From Tannerellaceae bacterium (lineage in GTDB: Bacteria > Bacteroidota > Bacteroidia > Bacteroidales > Tannerellaceae), in assembly GCA_021201295.1 (NCBI GenBank), contig JAJQFE010000024.1:1-46646 (forward strand): DNA of 46,646 nucleotides. The letters run 5' to 3'. Positions 19,134 through 29,960 of the stretch are shown one piece after another. The notes below the pieces were generated by a model. It searched no databases. It saw only the letters and a program-made list of their open reading frames with translations, and was not told where the DNA came from. Position 1 is the first letter of the stretch, and the number at the start of each line of letters is the position of its first letter. The translations under genes and the position numbers were made by a program.

Positions 19134-20630
19134 TCAAACCCATTTTTCATAGGGTATACGGCTTACTCCTAAGACTGCGATCAGTACACCTGAAGTCGGA
19201 GTGATCAGATTGGTAAACCCATCTCCAAACTGGAATGCCATGACAGTTGCTTGTTTGGATAATCCGATCAGTTCTGAGAAAGGAGCCATAATCGGCATGG
19301 TTAGTGCAGCCTTGGCACTGCCTGAGGGAATGATGAGATTGATCAGATTCTGTATGATATACATCATGCCAATCGTGGCAACCTGTCCCAGTCCTTCCAT
19401 TCCCCGGGACAAATAAAAAAGGATGGTGTCAATCACATGCGCATCCTGCAGGATCACAATAATTTCTCCGGCAAGCCCTACTACCAGAGCAGCCCCTAAA
19501 ATATCTTTACAGCCTTTCATAAATAACTTTACCAGTTCATCCGGAGTACGTCCGTTAGCCAGTCCGGCTACAATCCCCAGTGCAAAGAACAGCGTGGCTA
19601 TTTCCATAATATACCAGTCATATCCCATCACACCCAGAATCAGGAAGAAAATAGTGAAGAAGAGAAGATTCAGAATATAAAGATGGACTGTTTTCCGTAA
19701 AGCTGTCCAGGAGGAAATCATAAAAAGTACTGTCAGGACAGGGAGTAAAGGTAAACCTTCTACCACACTATTCCCTATTTTTAGCGTAGTCAGGGGATAG
19801 AAAAAAGAAAAGAAACAAAGCACAAGTATTACACCAGCATAGGTCCACCAGGCAGCCCGGGGAGTATAATAATGGATTTGTTCCTCCTGATTGGTATGGA
19901 GATCCCGCCAGTATTGATTTTCTTCATAGACAGGAGACAACTGCGGATTCTTTCTGACCCGGGCCGCATATCGTAAGATCCAGGAAAACCCGAACACATT
20001 AATAACCAACCAGCAGAACATCCGGTACTCGATACCGGAGAAAAGCGGTATACCCGCTAACCCCTGGGCAATTCTGATCGTAAAAGGATTCAGAATCGCT
20101 CCGGCAAACCCCAAACCGGCAGCCACAAACACCATGCAAACTCCCGTAATGGAATCATATCCCATAGAAATAGCCATAGGAACCAATACCAGACAGAAAG
20201 CAATGGTTTCTTCACTCATACCAAATACCGCCCCGAAAATACTGAACAAAAGCATAATAGAAGTTAACAGGAAATTTTCCACACCGATTTTCCGTATTAA
20301 AAAATTGGATTCAAACGTCCGGGCTTTCTTCAGAAAACCGGCCGTACCCATATCAAAAGCCTTACTGTCGTTCACGATCCAGAACGCACCTCCGATAATC
20401 AGAATAAAAACAATAATATCCACCCGGTCCACAAATCCTTTATAAAAAGCAGAAAATACCTGCCAGCTTTGGGGAACACTTTCTACCGGTTCATACACTA
20501 AGGTCACCGCTCCATTCTCCCGAATCGTTTTTACATATTCCCCTCCGGGAATAAACCAGGTCAATCCTGCACAAAACAGGATGATATAAAACAGGATTAC
20601 ATAGGTGTGAGGAATCTTTATTTTTTTCAT
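19134..20630 (-). CDS. YfcC family (DcuC-like) membrane carrier, prematurely stopped
   Basis: Membrane carrier of the YfcC/DcuC superfamily (C4-dicarboxylate or basic amino-acid carriers; substrate unknown). The 498 residues have about 12 helices, starting MKKIKIPHTYVILFYIILF, with EETIAFCLVLVPMAISMGYDS and the C-terminal NLITPTSGVLIAVLG motif. An in-frame TGA at 19134-19136 follows YEKWV. The same frame continues for 28 more residues (WVWKFILALIILGFLLLIP...MNGF) to a TAA at 19047-19049, a normal last helix. A CGA to TGA change is the simplest cause. Loss of the last helix could inactivate the carrier. Confidence 0.85.
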   Translation of the reverse strand: MKKIKIPHTYVILFYIILFCAGLTWFIPGGEYVKTIRENGAVTLVYEPVESVPQSWQVFSAFYKGFVDRVDIIVFILIIGGAFWIVNDSKAFDMGTAGFLKKARTFESNFLIRKIGVENFLLTSIMLLFSIFGAVFGMSEETIAFCLVLVPMAISMGYDSITGVCMVFVAAGLGFAGAILNPFTIRIAQGLAGIPLFSGIEYRMFCWLVINVFGFSWILRYAARVRKNPQLSPVYEENQYWRDLHTNQEEQIHYYTPRAAWWTYAGVILVLCFFSFFYPLTTLKIGNSVVEGLPLLPVLTVLFMISSWTALRKTVHLYILNLLFFTIFFLILGVMGYDWYIMEIATLFFALGIVAGLANGRTPDELVKLFMKGCKDILGAALVVGLAGEIIVILQDAHVIDTILFYLSRGMEGLGQVATIGMMYIIQNLINLIIPSGSAKAALTMPIMAPFSELIGLSKQATVMAFQFGDGFTNLITPTSGVLIAVLGVSRIPYEKWV

Positions 20631-21902
20631 GCTTCTCTTTCTTCTTCTGATTCTTCGTCTGTTAATAGCCCGATTTCCGGTAAGATAGCCCGTGCTTCCC
20701 GGCTGTTTAAGGTGTCTACATCTTTTAATTTCCGCTGGATAGCTCGTGTACGGGTACCCAATACTTCGTCAATCTGGCCACTGGCAGTCTGTAGGTTTCG
20801 TTGGGCCTTTTCAAGCATGCCGCCTACCTTCTCGAACTCTTTCTTGACAGCTCCCAGAATGGTCCAGACCTCACCGGAATGTTTCTGGATCGCTAATGTC
20901 CGGAATCCCATCTGTAAACTATTTAGAATAGCCGCCAGCGTAGTAGGTCCGGTCACCACTACTTTATAATTCCGTTACAGGTCCTCCAGCAAGGTACACC
21001 TGCGTACCACTTCCGCATAGATGCCCTCAAAGGGCAGGAACATAATACCGAAGTCGGTCGTATCAGGGGGTGAAAGATACTTTTCTGAGATATCTTTCGC
21101 CATCTTCTTAATCGTCGTTTCCAGTATTTTTCCCGCGGCTTCAATTGCCTGTATATCTCCGGTGTCATAGGCATCCAGCAAATGTTCGTACACATCTTTG
21201 GGAAATTTGGCATCGATGGGTAAATAGACAAATTCCCGCTGGTCATCCCGTCCGGGTAGTTTAACTGCAAATTCAACAACTTCATCCGACTGTATACGGG
21301 TCCGGACATTCGCATCATATTGTTCAGGAGCCAGGATTTGTTCCAGAAGCATGCTGAGCTGAATTTCTCCGATGTTTCCCCGGGTCTTGACATTGCTCAG
21401 GACTCTTTTCAATCCTCCTACATCCTGTGCCAGCGTCTGCATTTCTCCCAGCCCTTTCTGCACGCTTTCCAGTTGTTCCGTTACAAGGCGGAACGATTGT
21501 CCGATCCGGTCATTCAGGGTTTTCTGTAACTTTTCGTCTACAGTTACCCGGATATCCTCCAGCCGTTTTTCCGTACTTTCCACCAACTGGCGTTGCTTTT
21601 CATCCAAAGAGGAAAACTTTTCCCGCTGGAGATTATTAAAAGAAGCAATTCCCCGTTCGAATGCCAGGCGGAACTCATTCAGGGAATGCGCCAATTCCTC
21701 TCGGTTATCTTTGGCAACCAGACGGCTTTCTTCCCGGTTGTGCCGGAAATCCTCCCGGAAGTTTTTTCTATCCTTTCAAAACTTTCCCGGATTTCCTAGA
21801 TCATCTTTTCCGGATCATGGATGGGTCCGGTTTGTTTTTTGAAAAGTATAATTAATTGAATACCAATAACAAAATTAATAGTAGTAGAATGATCCAGTCC
21901 AT
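20627..21902 (-). pseudogene. rmuC: DNA recombination protein RmuC, degraded
   Basis: RmuC family protein (N-terminal membrane helix, coiled coil, PD-(D/E)XK-like nuclease domain) thought to limit recombination at inverted repeats. The open pieces are 20975-21694 (coiled coil and nuclease core, LPIDAKFP) and 20627-20959 (GPTTLAAILNSLQMGFRTLAIQ). Disruptions: TAA at 21852-21854 just after the membrane helix, a missing A in the A6 run (21835-21840), TAG at 21796-21798 where Gln is expected (MI-Q-EIRESFERIEKNF) and TAA at 20975-20977 where Gln is expected (LEDL-Q-RNYKVVV). Four lesions in one gene argue for a real pseudogene. The C terminus overlaps the yfcC start by 4 bp. Confidence 0.85.
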
Positions 21903-21920
21903 CTTTTGTTTTTTAAAGCC

Positions 21921-21928
21921 CAAAGATA
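21921..21928 (-). promoter_or_regulatory. Probable -7 element of rmuC
   Basis: TATCTTTG on the minus strand matches TAnnTTTG and lies 19 bp before the rmuC ATG at 21902. No clear -33 element. Confidence 0.4.
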
Positions 21929-22065
21929 GAGATTCTCCTTTGCTATTTTGTTGTTAAAATGTGTTAAAGAAAGGAACAAAAGGAAATCTGTTTTGTTTTA
22001 GAAATGAAAGCAGCAAGGAATGAAAGAGCTGCAGAGATATTTGAAACATGTAATACAAAGAAAGA

Positions 22066-22566
22066 ATGGCAACAATAACGATGAAAGGTAAGGCAGTTCA
22101 CACATGTGGTGAGTTACCTTCAATCGGATCAAAGGCGCCTAATTTCACAGGTACCAAAAGAGATCTTACCGAACTGGCACTAAGTGAACTGAAAGGTAAA
22201 AATGTCATATTGAATGTGTTTCCAAGTCTGGACACCGAAGTTTGTGCAACTTCTGTAAGGAAATTCAATAAAGAAGCCGCTTCACTCCATAACACGGTAG
22301 TGTTAGCTATTTCAAAAGATCTGCCATTCGCTCAGGGACGTTTTTGTACAACAGAAGGAATTGAGAAAGTAATGCCACTTTCCGTATTTCGCGATACGTC
22401 TTTTGAGGAAGGATACGGAATGCTTCTGGCAGATGGTCCGCTGAAAGGCTTATTAGCCCGGTCAGTGATCGTAGTTAATGAAGCAGGAGAGGTAGTGTAT
22501 ACGGAACTGGTTCCAGAAATTACTGAAGAACCGAATTATGAAGCCGCTTTGGCTTGTATAAGATAA
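22066..22566 (+). CDS. tpx: Thiol peroxidase (Tpx-type peroxiredoxin)
   Basis: Reduces hydrogen and organic peroxides using thioredoxin. The 166 residues have the Tpx fold, with peroxidatic Cys60 in the segment SLDTEVCATSVRKFN and resolving Cys94 in GRFCTTEG, spaced as in E. coli Tpx. GKAVHTCGELPSIGSKAPNF is the family N terminus. It stands alone, divergent from rmuC and followed by a terminator. Intact, fitting oxidative-stress defence in an anaerobe. Confidence 0.96.
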   Translation: MATITMKGKAVHTCGELPSIGSKAPNFTGTKRDLTELALSELKGKNVILNVFPSLDTEVCATSVRKFNKEAASLHNTVVLAISKDLPFAQGRFCTTEGIEKVMPLSVFRDTSFEEGYGMLLADGPLKGLLARSVIVVNEAGEVVYTELVPEITEEPNYEAALACIR

Positions 22567-22619
22567 CAAAGTTGTAGATTATTGTTTTTCATTGGTTAAA
22601 GTTAATGGTTAGTGTAGAG

Positions 22620-22657
22620 GGCCGTTGGATGTGAATCCGGCGGTCTTCGTTTTTTTG
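22620..22657 (+). terminator. Rho-independent terminator of tpx
   Basis: An 11-bp stem with three G-T wobbles (GGCCGTTGGAT / ATCCGGCGGTC), a GTGA loop and a T-rich tail lies 53 bp after the tpx stop. Confidence 0.75.
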
Positions 22658-22694
22658 TTTAACTATGAACAACAACGATATGGTTTTTCTTAAT

Positions 22695-22739
22695 AAAAAG
22701 CCCGGATTATATAGATGACTCTATTAATCCAGGCTTTTT
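22695..22739. terminator. Second hairpin with T-run, terminator-like
   Basis: A 15-bp stem (AAAAAGCCCGGATTA / TAATCCAGGCTTTTT) has one C-A mismatch and a 15-nt loop. A/T runs on both sides could terminate on either strand. Confidence 0.7.
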
Positions 22740-22757
22740 CAGTTTCTATATAAAATA

Positions 22758-22790
22758 AAGGTGACTGAAAGGTCACCTTCTTTTTATTTT
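22758..22790. terminator. Terminator between tpx and the RRM gene
   Basis: An 8-bp perfect stem (AAGGTGAC / GTCACCTT), TGAAAG loop, with T-rich sequence on both strands lies 18 bp beyond the end of the RRM gene. It probably terminates that gene. Confidence 0.75.
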
Positions 22791-22807
22791 ATTCCACTGT
22801 GGTTTTC

Positions 22808-23059
22808 TTAATATCTGGCACGTGGAGTGGATTCTTTAACCACCATAGCACGTCCTTCTAATTCCGCACCATTTAATGCGTTAATAGCGTTGCCGGCTTC
22901 GTTTTCATTTTCCATTTCAACAAAAGCAAATCCTTTTGATCTACCTGTTTCACGATCTGTGATCAATTTGGTTGAATTAACAACTCCGTACTCTTCCATG
23001 ATTTCTTTCAAATCATTCTCTCTTACTCCGTAATGGAGGTTTCCAATGTAAATGTTCAT
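22808..23059 (-). CDS. RNA-binding protein with a single RRM domain
   Basis: An 83-residue protein consisting of one RNA recognition motif: RNP2 is NIYIGNLHYG (residues 2-11), RNP1 is RSKGFAFVEM (about 40-49). Such small RRM proteins are abundant in Bacteroidetes and cyanobacteria and are thought to act as RNA chaperones. The gene has its own promoter with a long leader (about 135 nt) and a terminator. Intact. Confidence 0.93.
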   Translation of the reverse strand: MNIYIGNLHYGVRENDLKEIMEEYGVVNSTKLITDRETGRSKGFAFVEMENENEAGNAINALNGAELEGRAMVVKESTPRARY

Positions 23060-23201
23060 AAATAAATAACTAAAAAATTAATATTTTAAAAGTAAACAAG
23101 GAGTTGAAGAGATCAATTTCGACAATAGAAGAAGTCTTAATAAAATACTAAGAAAAGATCATAGAAGATAAAGAAGAACAAAAACTCTTTTGTTTATACT
23201 T

Positions 23202-23232
23202 CAAATATAAGGGTAATATTTTATTGGGCAAT
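23202..23232 (-). promoter_or_regulatory. Promoter of the RRM gene
   Basis: On the minus strand TTG (revcomp of 23229-23231), a 19-bp spacer and TATATTTG (23202-23209) form a full Bacteroidetes promoter. Predicted start near 23195 gives a roughly 135-nt untranslated leader, A/T-rich, that may be regulatory. Confidence 0.7.
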
Positions 23233-23330
23233 AGAGAATCTCATAAAAGAGTATATATTGACCGGAATTTACGGATTACACATTTAAAAGGACATTAATT
23301 AACTAAATATTGCGATGTCAGCCTTCTCTT

Positions 23331-24845
23331 TTACTTCTCCCATTCCTTTTCCAATAATTCTTTTAGTTCCCTTACTTTCTCCGGATAAATATCTGCCAGG
23401 TTTTCCTGTTCCCCTCTATCCTGTTTGATATGATATAGCTGAGGTTCTGGACTAACTCCAGTCTCTGTATCTGTGAGGGGATTATACGGTTCACCCTCTC
23501 CGGGTTCTATATATTTCCAGGTTCCGTCATATACCGATAACGTGCCGGCCTGTTCAATGACATAGGCCCTGCCGGAAGGATCTGTCCCGAAAAAGGTGGC
23601 TAAATGATCCTGGCTGTCAGGAGCAGCTTCCCGGGGCACAGGCTGTTGGATCAGCTGACTTAACGACGCAAACAGGTCAATATGGGAGACTAATGCCCCG
23701 GATATGGCGGGTTGTACCTGAGCCGGATAACGCAGAATAAAAGGAACCCGCGTACCTGCTTTGAAAATACTGTATTTCCCACCCCGGAAGGGACCCCAGG
23801 GACGATGCTTCCCTAACAGTTCCACAGCTGAATCGGCATATCCGTCATCCACCACAGGACCATTATCACTGGTAATAATAATCAGCGTATTCTCCGTTAA
23901 TCCATTTACATCCAATGCCTCCAGTATTTGGCCTACACTCCAGTCAAATTCTATGATCGCATCCCCGCGTACACCCATCGAAGTCATTCCCCTGAACCGT
24001 GGATGGGGAACACGGGGTACGTGGATATCATTCGTAGCAAAATAGAGAAAGAAAGGCTCCTCTTTATGTTCGTGGATGAATTGGACAGCTTTGGCAGTAA
24101 TACTATCCGCAATGTGTTCATCGATCCATAAGGCCTGGGTTCCACCCTTCATATAGCCGATACGGGAAATTCCGTTCACAATGGCCTGGTCATGACCATG
24201 ACTGGGTTTAACAACCGTCAGTAATTCCGGATGATCTTTTCCCAGCAGCTCTCCGGGAAACGGTTGGACATAACTGACTGCAATCGGGTCCCGGGGATCC
24301 TGGTTGACCACCCGCTGGTTTTCTACATACACACAGGGAACCCGGTCACCCGTAGCTGCCATAATATAAGAATACTCAAACCCTATATCCGAAGGACCGG
24401 GAGTAATATAGCCGTTCCAGTCCTGTGAACCGGCAGTGAGCCCTAATCCCAGGTGCCATTTACCGACGGCTCCGGTCGTATAGCCAGCCTGCCGGAATTG
24501 GGAAGCAATCGTCTGTTGATCCGGACGGATCACCATGCCCGCATCTCCTGTGGCTATTCCGGTGTCTTTTCTACGCCAGGCATACTGTCCGGTTAACAGG
24601 GAATAACGGGAGGGTGTACTCGTAGCGGCCACTGCATGGGCATCTGTAAAACGGATCCCTTCCGCAGCAACCCGGTCCACATTCGGAGTATGAATAGTCG
24701 GTTCGCCATTACAACTCAGATCCCCATATCCTATATCATCAGCCAGAATAATGATCACGTTGGGTCTTTCCTGTGCTACAGATAAAAAAGGCAAACAGTA
24801 GGTTACTCCTAAACTAAATAAAAATGTTGTCTTCATATTTTCCAT
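23331..24845 (-). CDS. Sulfatase, serine-type active site
   Basis: Secreted type I sulfatase that removes sulfate from glycans. In 504 residues it has a signal peptide (cleavage after SVAQ, about residue 25), the metal-binding NVIIILADDIGYGDLSCNG, and the active-site motif S76-T-P-S-R80 where Ser76 would be converted to formylglycine by an anaerobic sulfatase-maturating enzyme. VGKWHLG and ITSDNGPV are further conserved metal/substrate loops. It lies 80 bp after susD, beyond a hairpin, and probably belongs to this glycan locus. An alternative start is MKTTF at 24836. Intact. Confidence 0.93.
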   Translation of the reverse strand: MENMKTTFLFSLGVTYCLPFLSVAQERPNVIIILADDIGYGDLSCNGEPTIHTPNVDRVAAEGIRFTDAHAVAATSTPSRYSLLTGQYAWRRKDTGIATGDAGMVIRPDQQTIASQFRQAGYTTGAVGKWHLGLGLTAGSQDWNGYITPGPSDIGFEYSYIMAATGDRVPCVYVENQRVVNQDPRDPIAVSYVQPFPGELLGKDHPELLTVVKPSHGHDQAIVNGISRIGYMKGGTQALWIDEHIADSITAKAVQFIHEHKEEPFFLYFATNDIHVPRVPHPRFRGMTSMGVRGDAIIEFDWSVGQILEALDVNGLTENTLIIITSDNGPVVDDGYADSAVELLGKHRPWGPFRGGKYSIFKAGTRVPFILRYPAQVQPAISGALVSHIDLFASLSQLIQQPVPREAAPDSQDHLATFFGTDPSGRAYVIEQAGTLSVYDGTWKYIEPGEGEPYNPLTDTETGVSPEPQLYHIKQDRGEQENLADIYPEKVRELKELLEKEWEK

Positions 24846-24877
24846 ATAAAAGTTTAAAAATACAGATTTACTTTAAA

Positions 24878-24917
24878 GAGACAAGAGAGATACCCGATAA
24901 AATATCTCTTTTGTCTC
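24878..24917. terminator. Intercistronic hairpin between susD and the sulfatase gene
   Basis: A 15-bp stem (24878-24892 with 24903-24917) around a 10-nt loop sits 8 bp after the susD stop. In the minus-strand transcript it has one mismatch and is followed by TTTAAAG, a weak T-run. It may partly terminate transcription or protect the susCD message. Confidence 0.5.
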
Positions 24918-24924
24918 AGGAGAA

Positions 24925-26556
24925 TTATCTTAAATTGGGATTAATATCCTGTTCGGATTGCGGAATAGGCCATTTATAATCCTGATCCTTACGAAATGCC
25001 CGGTGATCTACATACCAACGTCCATATGCGTCCACTTCACCGGTTGAGTTAAGATTCGTTCTCTGTGCATGGGGAAAGGGAGCACCATATACCTCTCCGT
25101 TCAGTTGTTCATGGGCAATTTCCCAACGAAGCAGATCCCAATACCGGATTCCTTCCATAGCCAGTTCAACTCTCCGTTCATTACGCAAAATAGTTCGTAA
25201 CTCATCCGGGTTAGTGGAGGTTACGGGAGGCATGTTAACGGATGGACGCCCACGGACGAGATTAATAGTCTGATCCAGTAACTCCTGCGTAATATTTTCC
25301 TCATTTTCTAATTTGGCTTCCAGGTAGCTTAATAATATTTCAGCATATCGGATGATTGGAATATTAGCTCCATAACTGTTCAGATTTCCGGAATAGCTCT
25401 CATCAAAAAACTTTCTCATCAGGAAACCAGTCTGAGTGGTTTGTCCACCTGCCACCTTATCTGCACTGGGTGAATCCGGATGACAGTCATATACTTCTCC
25501 CCTGAAAGTAGATCCATTGTAAAGTAAAGTGTAATCCAGGCGGGGATCTCTGTTTTCTCCCAGCTTATCCGGGTTATATAGCGGACTGTCATAGCTGAAA
25601 GGACTTCCGTCAATAAATTCATAGGCTTCAAAAAGTCCGGCAGTCAGATTGATAATACACCATCCGCCATCCTTTACAGGATATGCATGTTGAGGCATAC
25701 CATTACCCGCCAGATCCTGAAGGTATTGCATAGAAAATATATTCTCATTACTATTCTCATTGGCAGGTAAAAATATAGAAACATAATCCGGATCAACGGA
25801 ATTATCTCTGTATTGCATAATCTCTTCATACACTTGGATCGCTTTTGCATATTTTTTAGTAGCCAGATAAGTCCGGCCCAGAAAAGCAAGTGCAGCCTGC
25901 TTATTGGCACGCCCGGTTTCGTCTGGAGTGATATCCTTAAATCTGGGTAAAATAGCTGCCACTTCTTCAAATTCACTGATAATGAACTGAATGATATCAT
26001 CCTGTGAACTTTTTTTCACTTCATTGGCTTCCTGCCATGTCAAAACTTCCGTTACCAAAGGAACTTCATGAAAGAACTGAGAAAGATAAAAATATTGCGT
26101 AGCACGTAGAAAACGAGCTTCCGCCTTGAGCCTGGCTACTAAATCCGCACTCCCTTCCATCTGATTAATCCCGGCTAAAAAATGGTTACAGCGGCTTATC
26201 TTAGTATAAGAATTTGCCCAATATTTTTTGATGTAATCGTTATTAGCCAGTAAAGTGCCGTTGGTCATACGTTGGAAATTAGAATTGGTTCCTCGACGGT
26301 CATACGCGTTATCCGTGGCAAATTCAAGGAAGATAAGTCCTCCATAAGTCCACCAGTCAGAAGGTTCATATTCCGGAGCATTAAATGTAATATCTGATTT
26401 ATAGATCCCGGTTAAAGCCAGGAGGGCATTTTCTTCATTTGTCCAGAAGATGTCATCTGCAAATTCATCCAAAGGATATCGTTCCAGATCACAGGCATGC
26501 AACAATAAAACAATTCCGGTTAATAAACAGGTGAGATTTTTATAGATGTATTTCAT
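24925..26556 (-). CDS. susD: SusD/RagB family nutrient-binding outer-membrane lipoprotein
   Basis: Surface lipoprotein that caps the SusC channel and binds glycan. The 543 residues have a lipoprotein signal (LLTGIVLLLHAC, Cys about 22), the early ERYPLDEFADDIFWTNEENALLALTGIY segment, TPR-like helices (AALAFLGRTYLATKKYAKAI), and the C-terminal RNERRVELAMEGIRYWDLLRW signature. It follows susC by 5 bp. Its frame is intact even though susC is broken. Confidence 0.96.
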   Translation of the reverse strand: MKYIYKNLTCLLTGIVLLLHACDLERYPLDEFADDIFWTNEENALLALTGIYKSDITFNAPEYEPSDWWTYGGLIFLEFATDNAYDRRGTNSNFQRMTNGTLLANNDYIKKYWANSYTKISRCNHFLAGINQMEGSADLVARLKAEARFLRATQYFYLSQFFHEVPLVTEVLTWQEANEVKKSSQDDIIQFIISEFEEVAAILPRFKDITPDETGRANKQAALAFLGRTYLATKKYAKAIQVYEEIMQYRDNSVDPDYVSIFLPANENSNENIFSMQYLQDLAGNGMPQHAYPVKDGGWCIINLTAGLFEAYEFIDGSPFSYDSPLYNPDKLGENRDPRLDYTLLYNGSTFRGEVYDCHPDSPSADKVAGGQTTQTGFLMRKFFDESYSGNLNSYGANIPIIRYAEILLSYLEAKLENEENITQELLDQTINLVRGRPSVNMPPVTSTNPDELRTILRNERRVELAMEGIRYWDLLRWEIAHEQLNGEVYGAPFPHAQRTNLNSTGEVDAYGRWYVDHRAFRKDQDYKWPIPQSEQDINPNLR

Positions 26557-26561
26557 GATAA

Positions 26562-29500
26562 TCAGAATTTTAGGTTAATACCAAAGGTGTAAGTTGACAG
26601 GATAGGATAATATTTTCCACCCGTACTGATCTCAGGGTCCCATCCTTTCCTGTATTGATTAAAAGTAAGAGGATTTTCTGCCTGGACATATAATCGAACG
26701 TGACCCAACAGAGCCTTCCGGGTTATTTTTTGAGGCAACGTATAGCCCAGTACTATATTTTTAACTCTTAAATAAGAAGCATTTAATATCCAGAAATCTG
26801 ACATCTCAATGTTCGGCGTTGTCTGATTACTCAGATCTTCCAACCGGGGATATGCCGGATAACGGATTGGATTGGCTGGATCAAAACGACCTTCCGCCTG
26901 CCATCTTTGTATATTTCCTTCCTGGCGAAAGGCAAATCCTGCTACATTTTGCAGATATCCTTTCACTCCTCCGACTCCCTGGAGTAAAATAGATAAATCA
27001 AAGTTCTTATATTCAATTCCTATATTAATACCAAAAGTATATTTCGGTATTTGAGAACCCAGATAGACCCGGTCATAATTGGGGTCAATAATTCCATCAG
27101 GAACTCCGTCAGGACCGCTGATATCTAAATAACGGATATCACCTACCTGTGGGTTTGGATTTACTTTGCTTTGATCATACCAGTTATCAATCTCTTCCTG
27201 GTTAAGAAAAACACCGTCTGTTACATATCCGTAATACAGGTTAATAGGATATCCGATAAAATAATCGCTTCCGTCATCTACCAGACCATTCAGTTGTTCT
27301 ACATTTCCTACACCTAACGAAAGAAGCTTATTATTAATAATACTCAGATTTCCATGGGTTGAATAACCTACTTCTCCAATCTGGTTACGGTGTCCTATCT
27401 CAAATTCCCAACCAGTATTTCTTAATTTCCCGGTGTTCATTTCAGATATATCCTGACCTAACACGGAAGAAATACTGTTGGTAGGTTTATATAAAATGTC
27501 ATATGTCTTCCTGTAAAAGTAAGAAGCATTTACACTCAAAAGGCCATTCCATAAAATACTCTCCAAACCTCCATCAATTGTTTCCGTTTCTTCCCATTTG
27601 ATAGTTGGATCAGTTGCAGTTTTGATGGCTGCTCCCTAGTAATAAGTTCCCCCGAAAGGATAATTCTCTCCCAGTGCATACACTGACTGATAAGGATAAT
27701 TTCCTATATTTTGATTGTCTAAACGGCCCCAGGAAACTTTTAGTTTCAGATTGGATATCCAATTCAGGGATTCTTTTGACTGTATGAACTGTTCTTCGGA
27801 AAGTCTCCAACCTGCAGCAATAGAAGGAAAAATCCCATATTTCTGGTTTTGGGGAAAACGGGAAGAACCATCATACCGGACAGTGGTTTCAAATAAATAC
27901 CGCTCATCAAAGTTATATTTCAGACGCCCGAATACAGATTGAATAGCCCATCCGTGACCTCCTCCCTCTGATTGTTGATTGTCTGGAGAGCCGGCGTTCA
28001 GATAAGGGAGGTCATTACTTGGAAATTTGTCCCGGGACCCCATTACATATGAATAGTCTTCCTGTTCCCAGGCATACCCTGCCAATATGCTAAAGTCGTG
28101 CTGATAAATTGTTTTGTTGTAGTCAGCAGTGGCCTGGAACGTTTTATAAATTGTTTTTTGGACCTCGTCTTTTAAAGATGAGGGACCCAGGGTGCGGTCA
28201 CCTGCTAATTTGATAGTGGAACGATAGGTTTTTTCTTCTTCCTGGGTAAAAGAATAGGCTCCGATTTCATGGAGCTGTAATCCCTGTACCGGATTATAGT
28301 TCAGGTTTATATTGATGGTTCCGGTATATTTCGGATTATTGAAAAACGATTCACTCATAATCCAGCTTTTGGGAGTCCCGTGTTGTTCAGGTCCCGGACC
28401 AAACACACCATTCGTAGTAAGGGTAGGAGTTAAACCGGGAAAGCGTACAGCTTTCTGGATCAGGTCTTCCATATCTGTAGCATCATCACCTCCTGTGACC
28501 ATCGGCTCCTTCCGGAGACTATGTAGACCGGAAATACGGCTGGTAAGAGTCAACCTGGGTAGGATTTCATTCACCAGGTTGACCCGAACATTATACCTGG
28601 AATAGTTATTCTTCTCCACTATACCATCCTGGGAGAGATATCCGAAAGAAACCATGTATTTATTCTCCGGGCTTCCTCCATGGATGGTAATATCATGACC
28701 TGTTTGCAATCCATTCCGTGATAAAACCTCTTCCAGGTAGCGACTATTTGCATACGTATCAGGATCAGATCCGTTTTTTAGTTTTTGAATCTCTTCTGCA
28801 GTATAGACTTCCCTGCCTGTCGCTTCATTATACAGAGTCGCATATTCCCAGGTATTTACAAACTCCGGCAACTCCGTTGGACGGTTAAAACCGACATAAC
28901 CATTATAGCTGACTGACACTTTTCCCTCTTTTCCGTTTTTAGTTGTGACCAGGATTACACCATTGGCTGCCCGTGCTCCGTAAATCGCTGCAGTAGAAGC
29001 ATCTTTCAAAACAGAAATAGTTTCCACATCTTCCATGTTTATATCATTGATGGAACCAGGAATGCCATCAATCAGCACGAGAGCATCCGATTTATTGTTT
29101 TCTCCACCAAACGAGCCGACTCCTCTGACCCGGATTTCTCCGCTACCAGTTCCCGGACGTCCTGAATTCTGGATTACAGTAACACCTGCCATTTGCCCCG
29201 TAAGGGCATTCGATAACAGAGGAGTAGATCTGTTTTTTAACTCCTCACTACTGATTTGTGCAATGGAACCTACTACATTTACCTTTTTCTGTGTGCCATA
29301 TCCTACAACCACCACTTCACCCAGGGTCTGATGATCTTCATGTAATCGGACAGAATAACTCCTTCTCGTATCAATCCTGATTTCCTGTGAAATATAACCG
29401 ATATAGGATATAATTAGGATATCACCTATTGATACCTGAAGGGTAAACAGTCCATCCATATCTGTAATAGTACCTGATTCTTTTCCTTTTACCACAACAT

Positions 29501-29871
29501 TTGCTCCAATAACCGGGATACCTTCCGGATCAGTAACAGAACCGGATATAACCCTTTGCTCTTCCCCGGCTTTTCCGGAGTTATCCGGAAGAATAACAAT
29601 TTTATAATTTTCTATCTGGCAAGTATATTCCGGAAGGATCTGTTGGATAAGAGTCTGTATGTCTCCGTTAGTTACGGAAAGAGATACCTTTTTATCCATA
29701 TCTACATGCGCATGATTGAAAAAAGACATAAGGAGTTTCATTCTCTATTTTGTTTACAGCTTCACTAAGAGATACGTCCATACAGTAAATACTAATGGAC
29801 TCCTGTGCCTGTAACTGGAAACAGGAGAGATACAACTGGAAAAAGAGAATCCCAGAGAAGCCGCGGACCAT
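26562..29871 (-). pseudogene. susC: SusC/RagA TonB-dependent transporter with STN domain, broken by a frameshift and a stop
   Basis: Outer-membrane TonB-dependent glycan importer. If repaired it is about 1,100 residues: start ATG at 29871 with signal peptide (ending LQLQAQ), an STN domain used for signalling to FecR, a carboxypeptidase-like domain (VISGSVTDPEGIPVIGANVVVKG), plug (VVVVGYGTQKK) and a 22-strand barrel ending in FGINLKF. Lesions: one extra A in A6 at 29719-29724 (after TPYVF), and an in-frame TAG at 27636-27638 where Gln is expected (GGTYY-Q-GAAIKT). Open pieces are 27636-29741 and 26562-27566. Specificity is unknown. Confidence 0.88.
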
Positions 29872-29932
29872 TTTTTGAAATATAAGGAAAGAAGGGAAGG
29901 CGTGTTTTATCTTCCCAATAGATTTTTTTTCA

Positions 29933-29940
29933 TACTTTTG
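29933..29940 (+). promoter_or_regulatory. Plus-strand -7 box between susC and fecR
   Basis: TACTTTTG fits TAnnTTTG and faces toward the 3' end of fecR; no good -33. It lies 20 bp before a short ORF. Confidence 0.3.
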
Positions 29941-29960
29941 TATTGTTATTTAAGTTTAAC

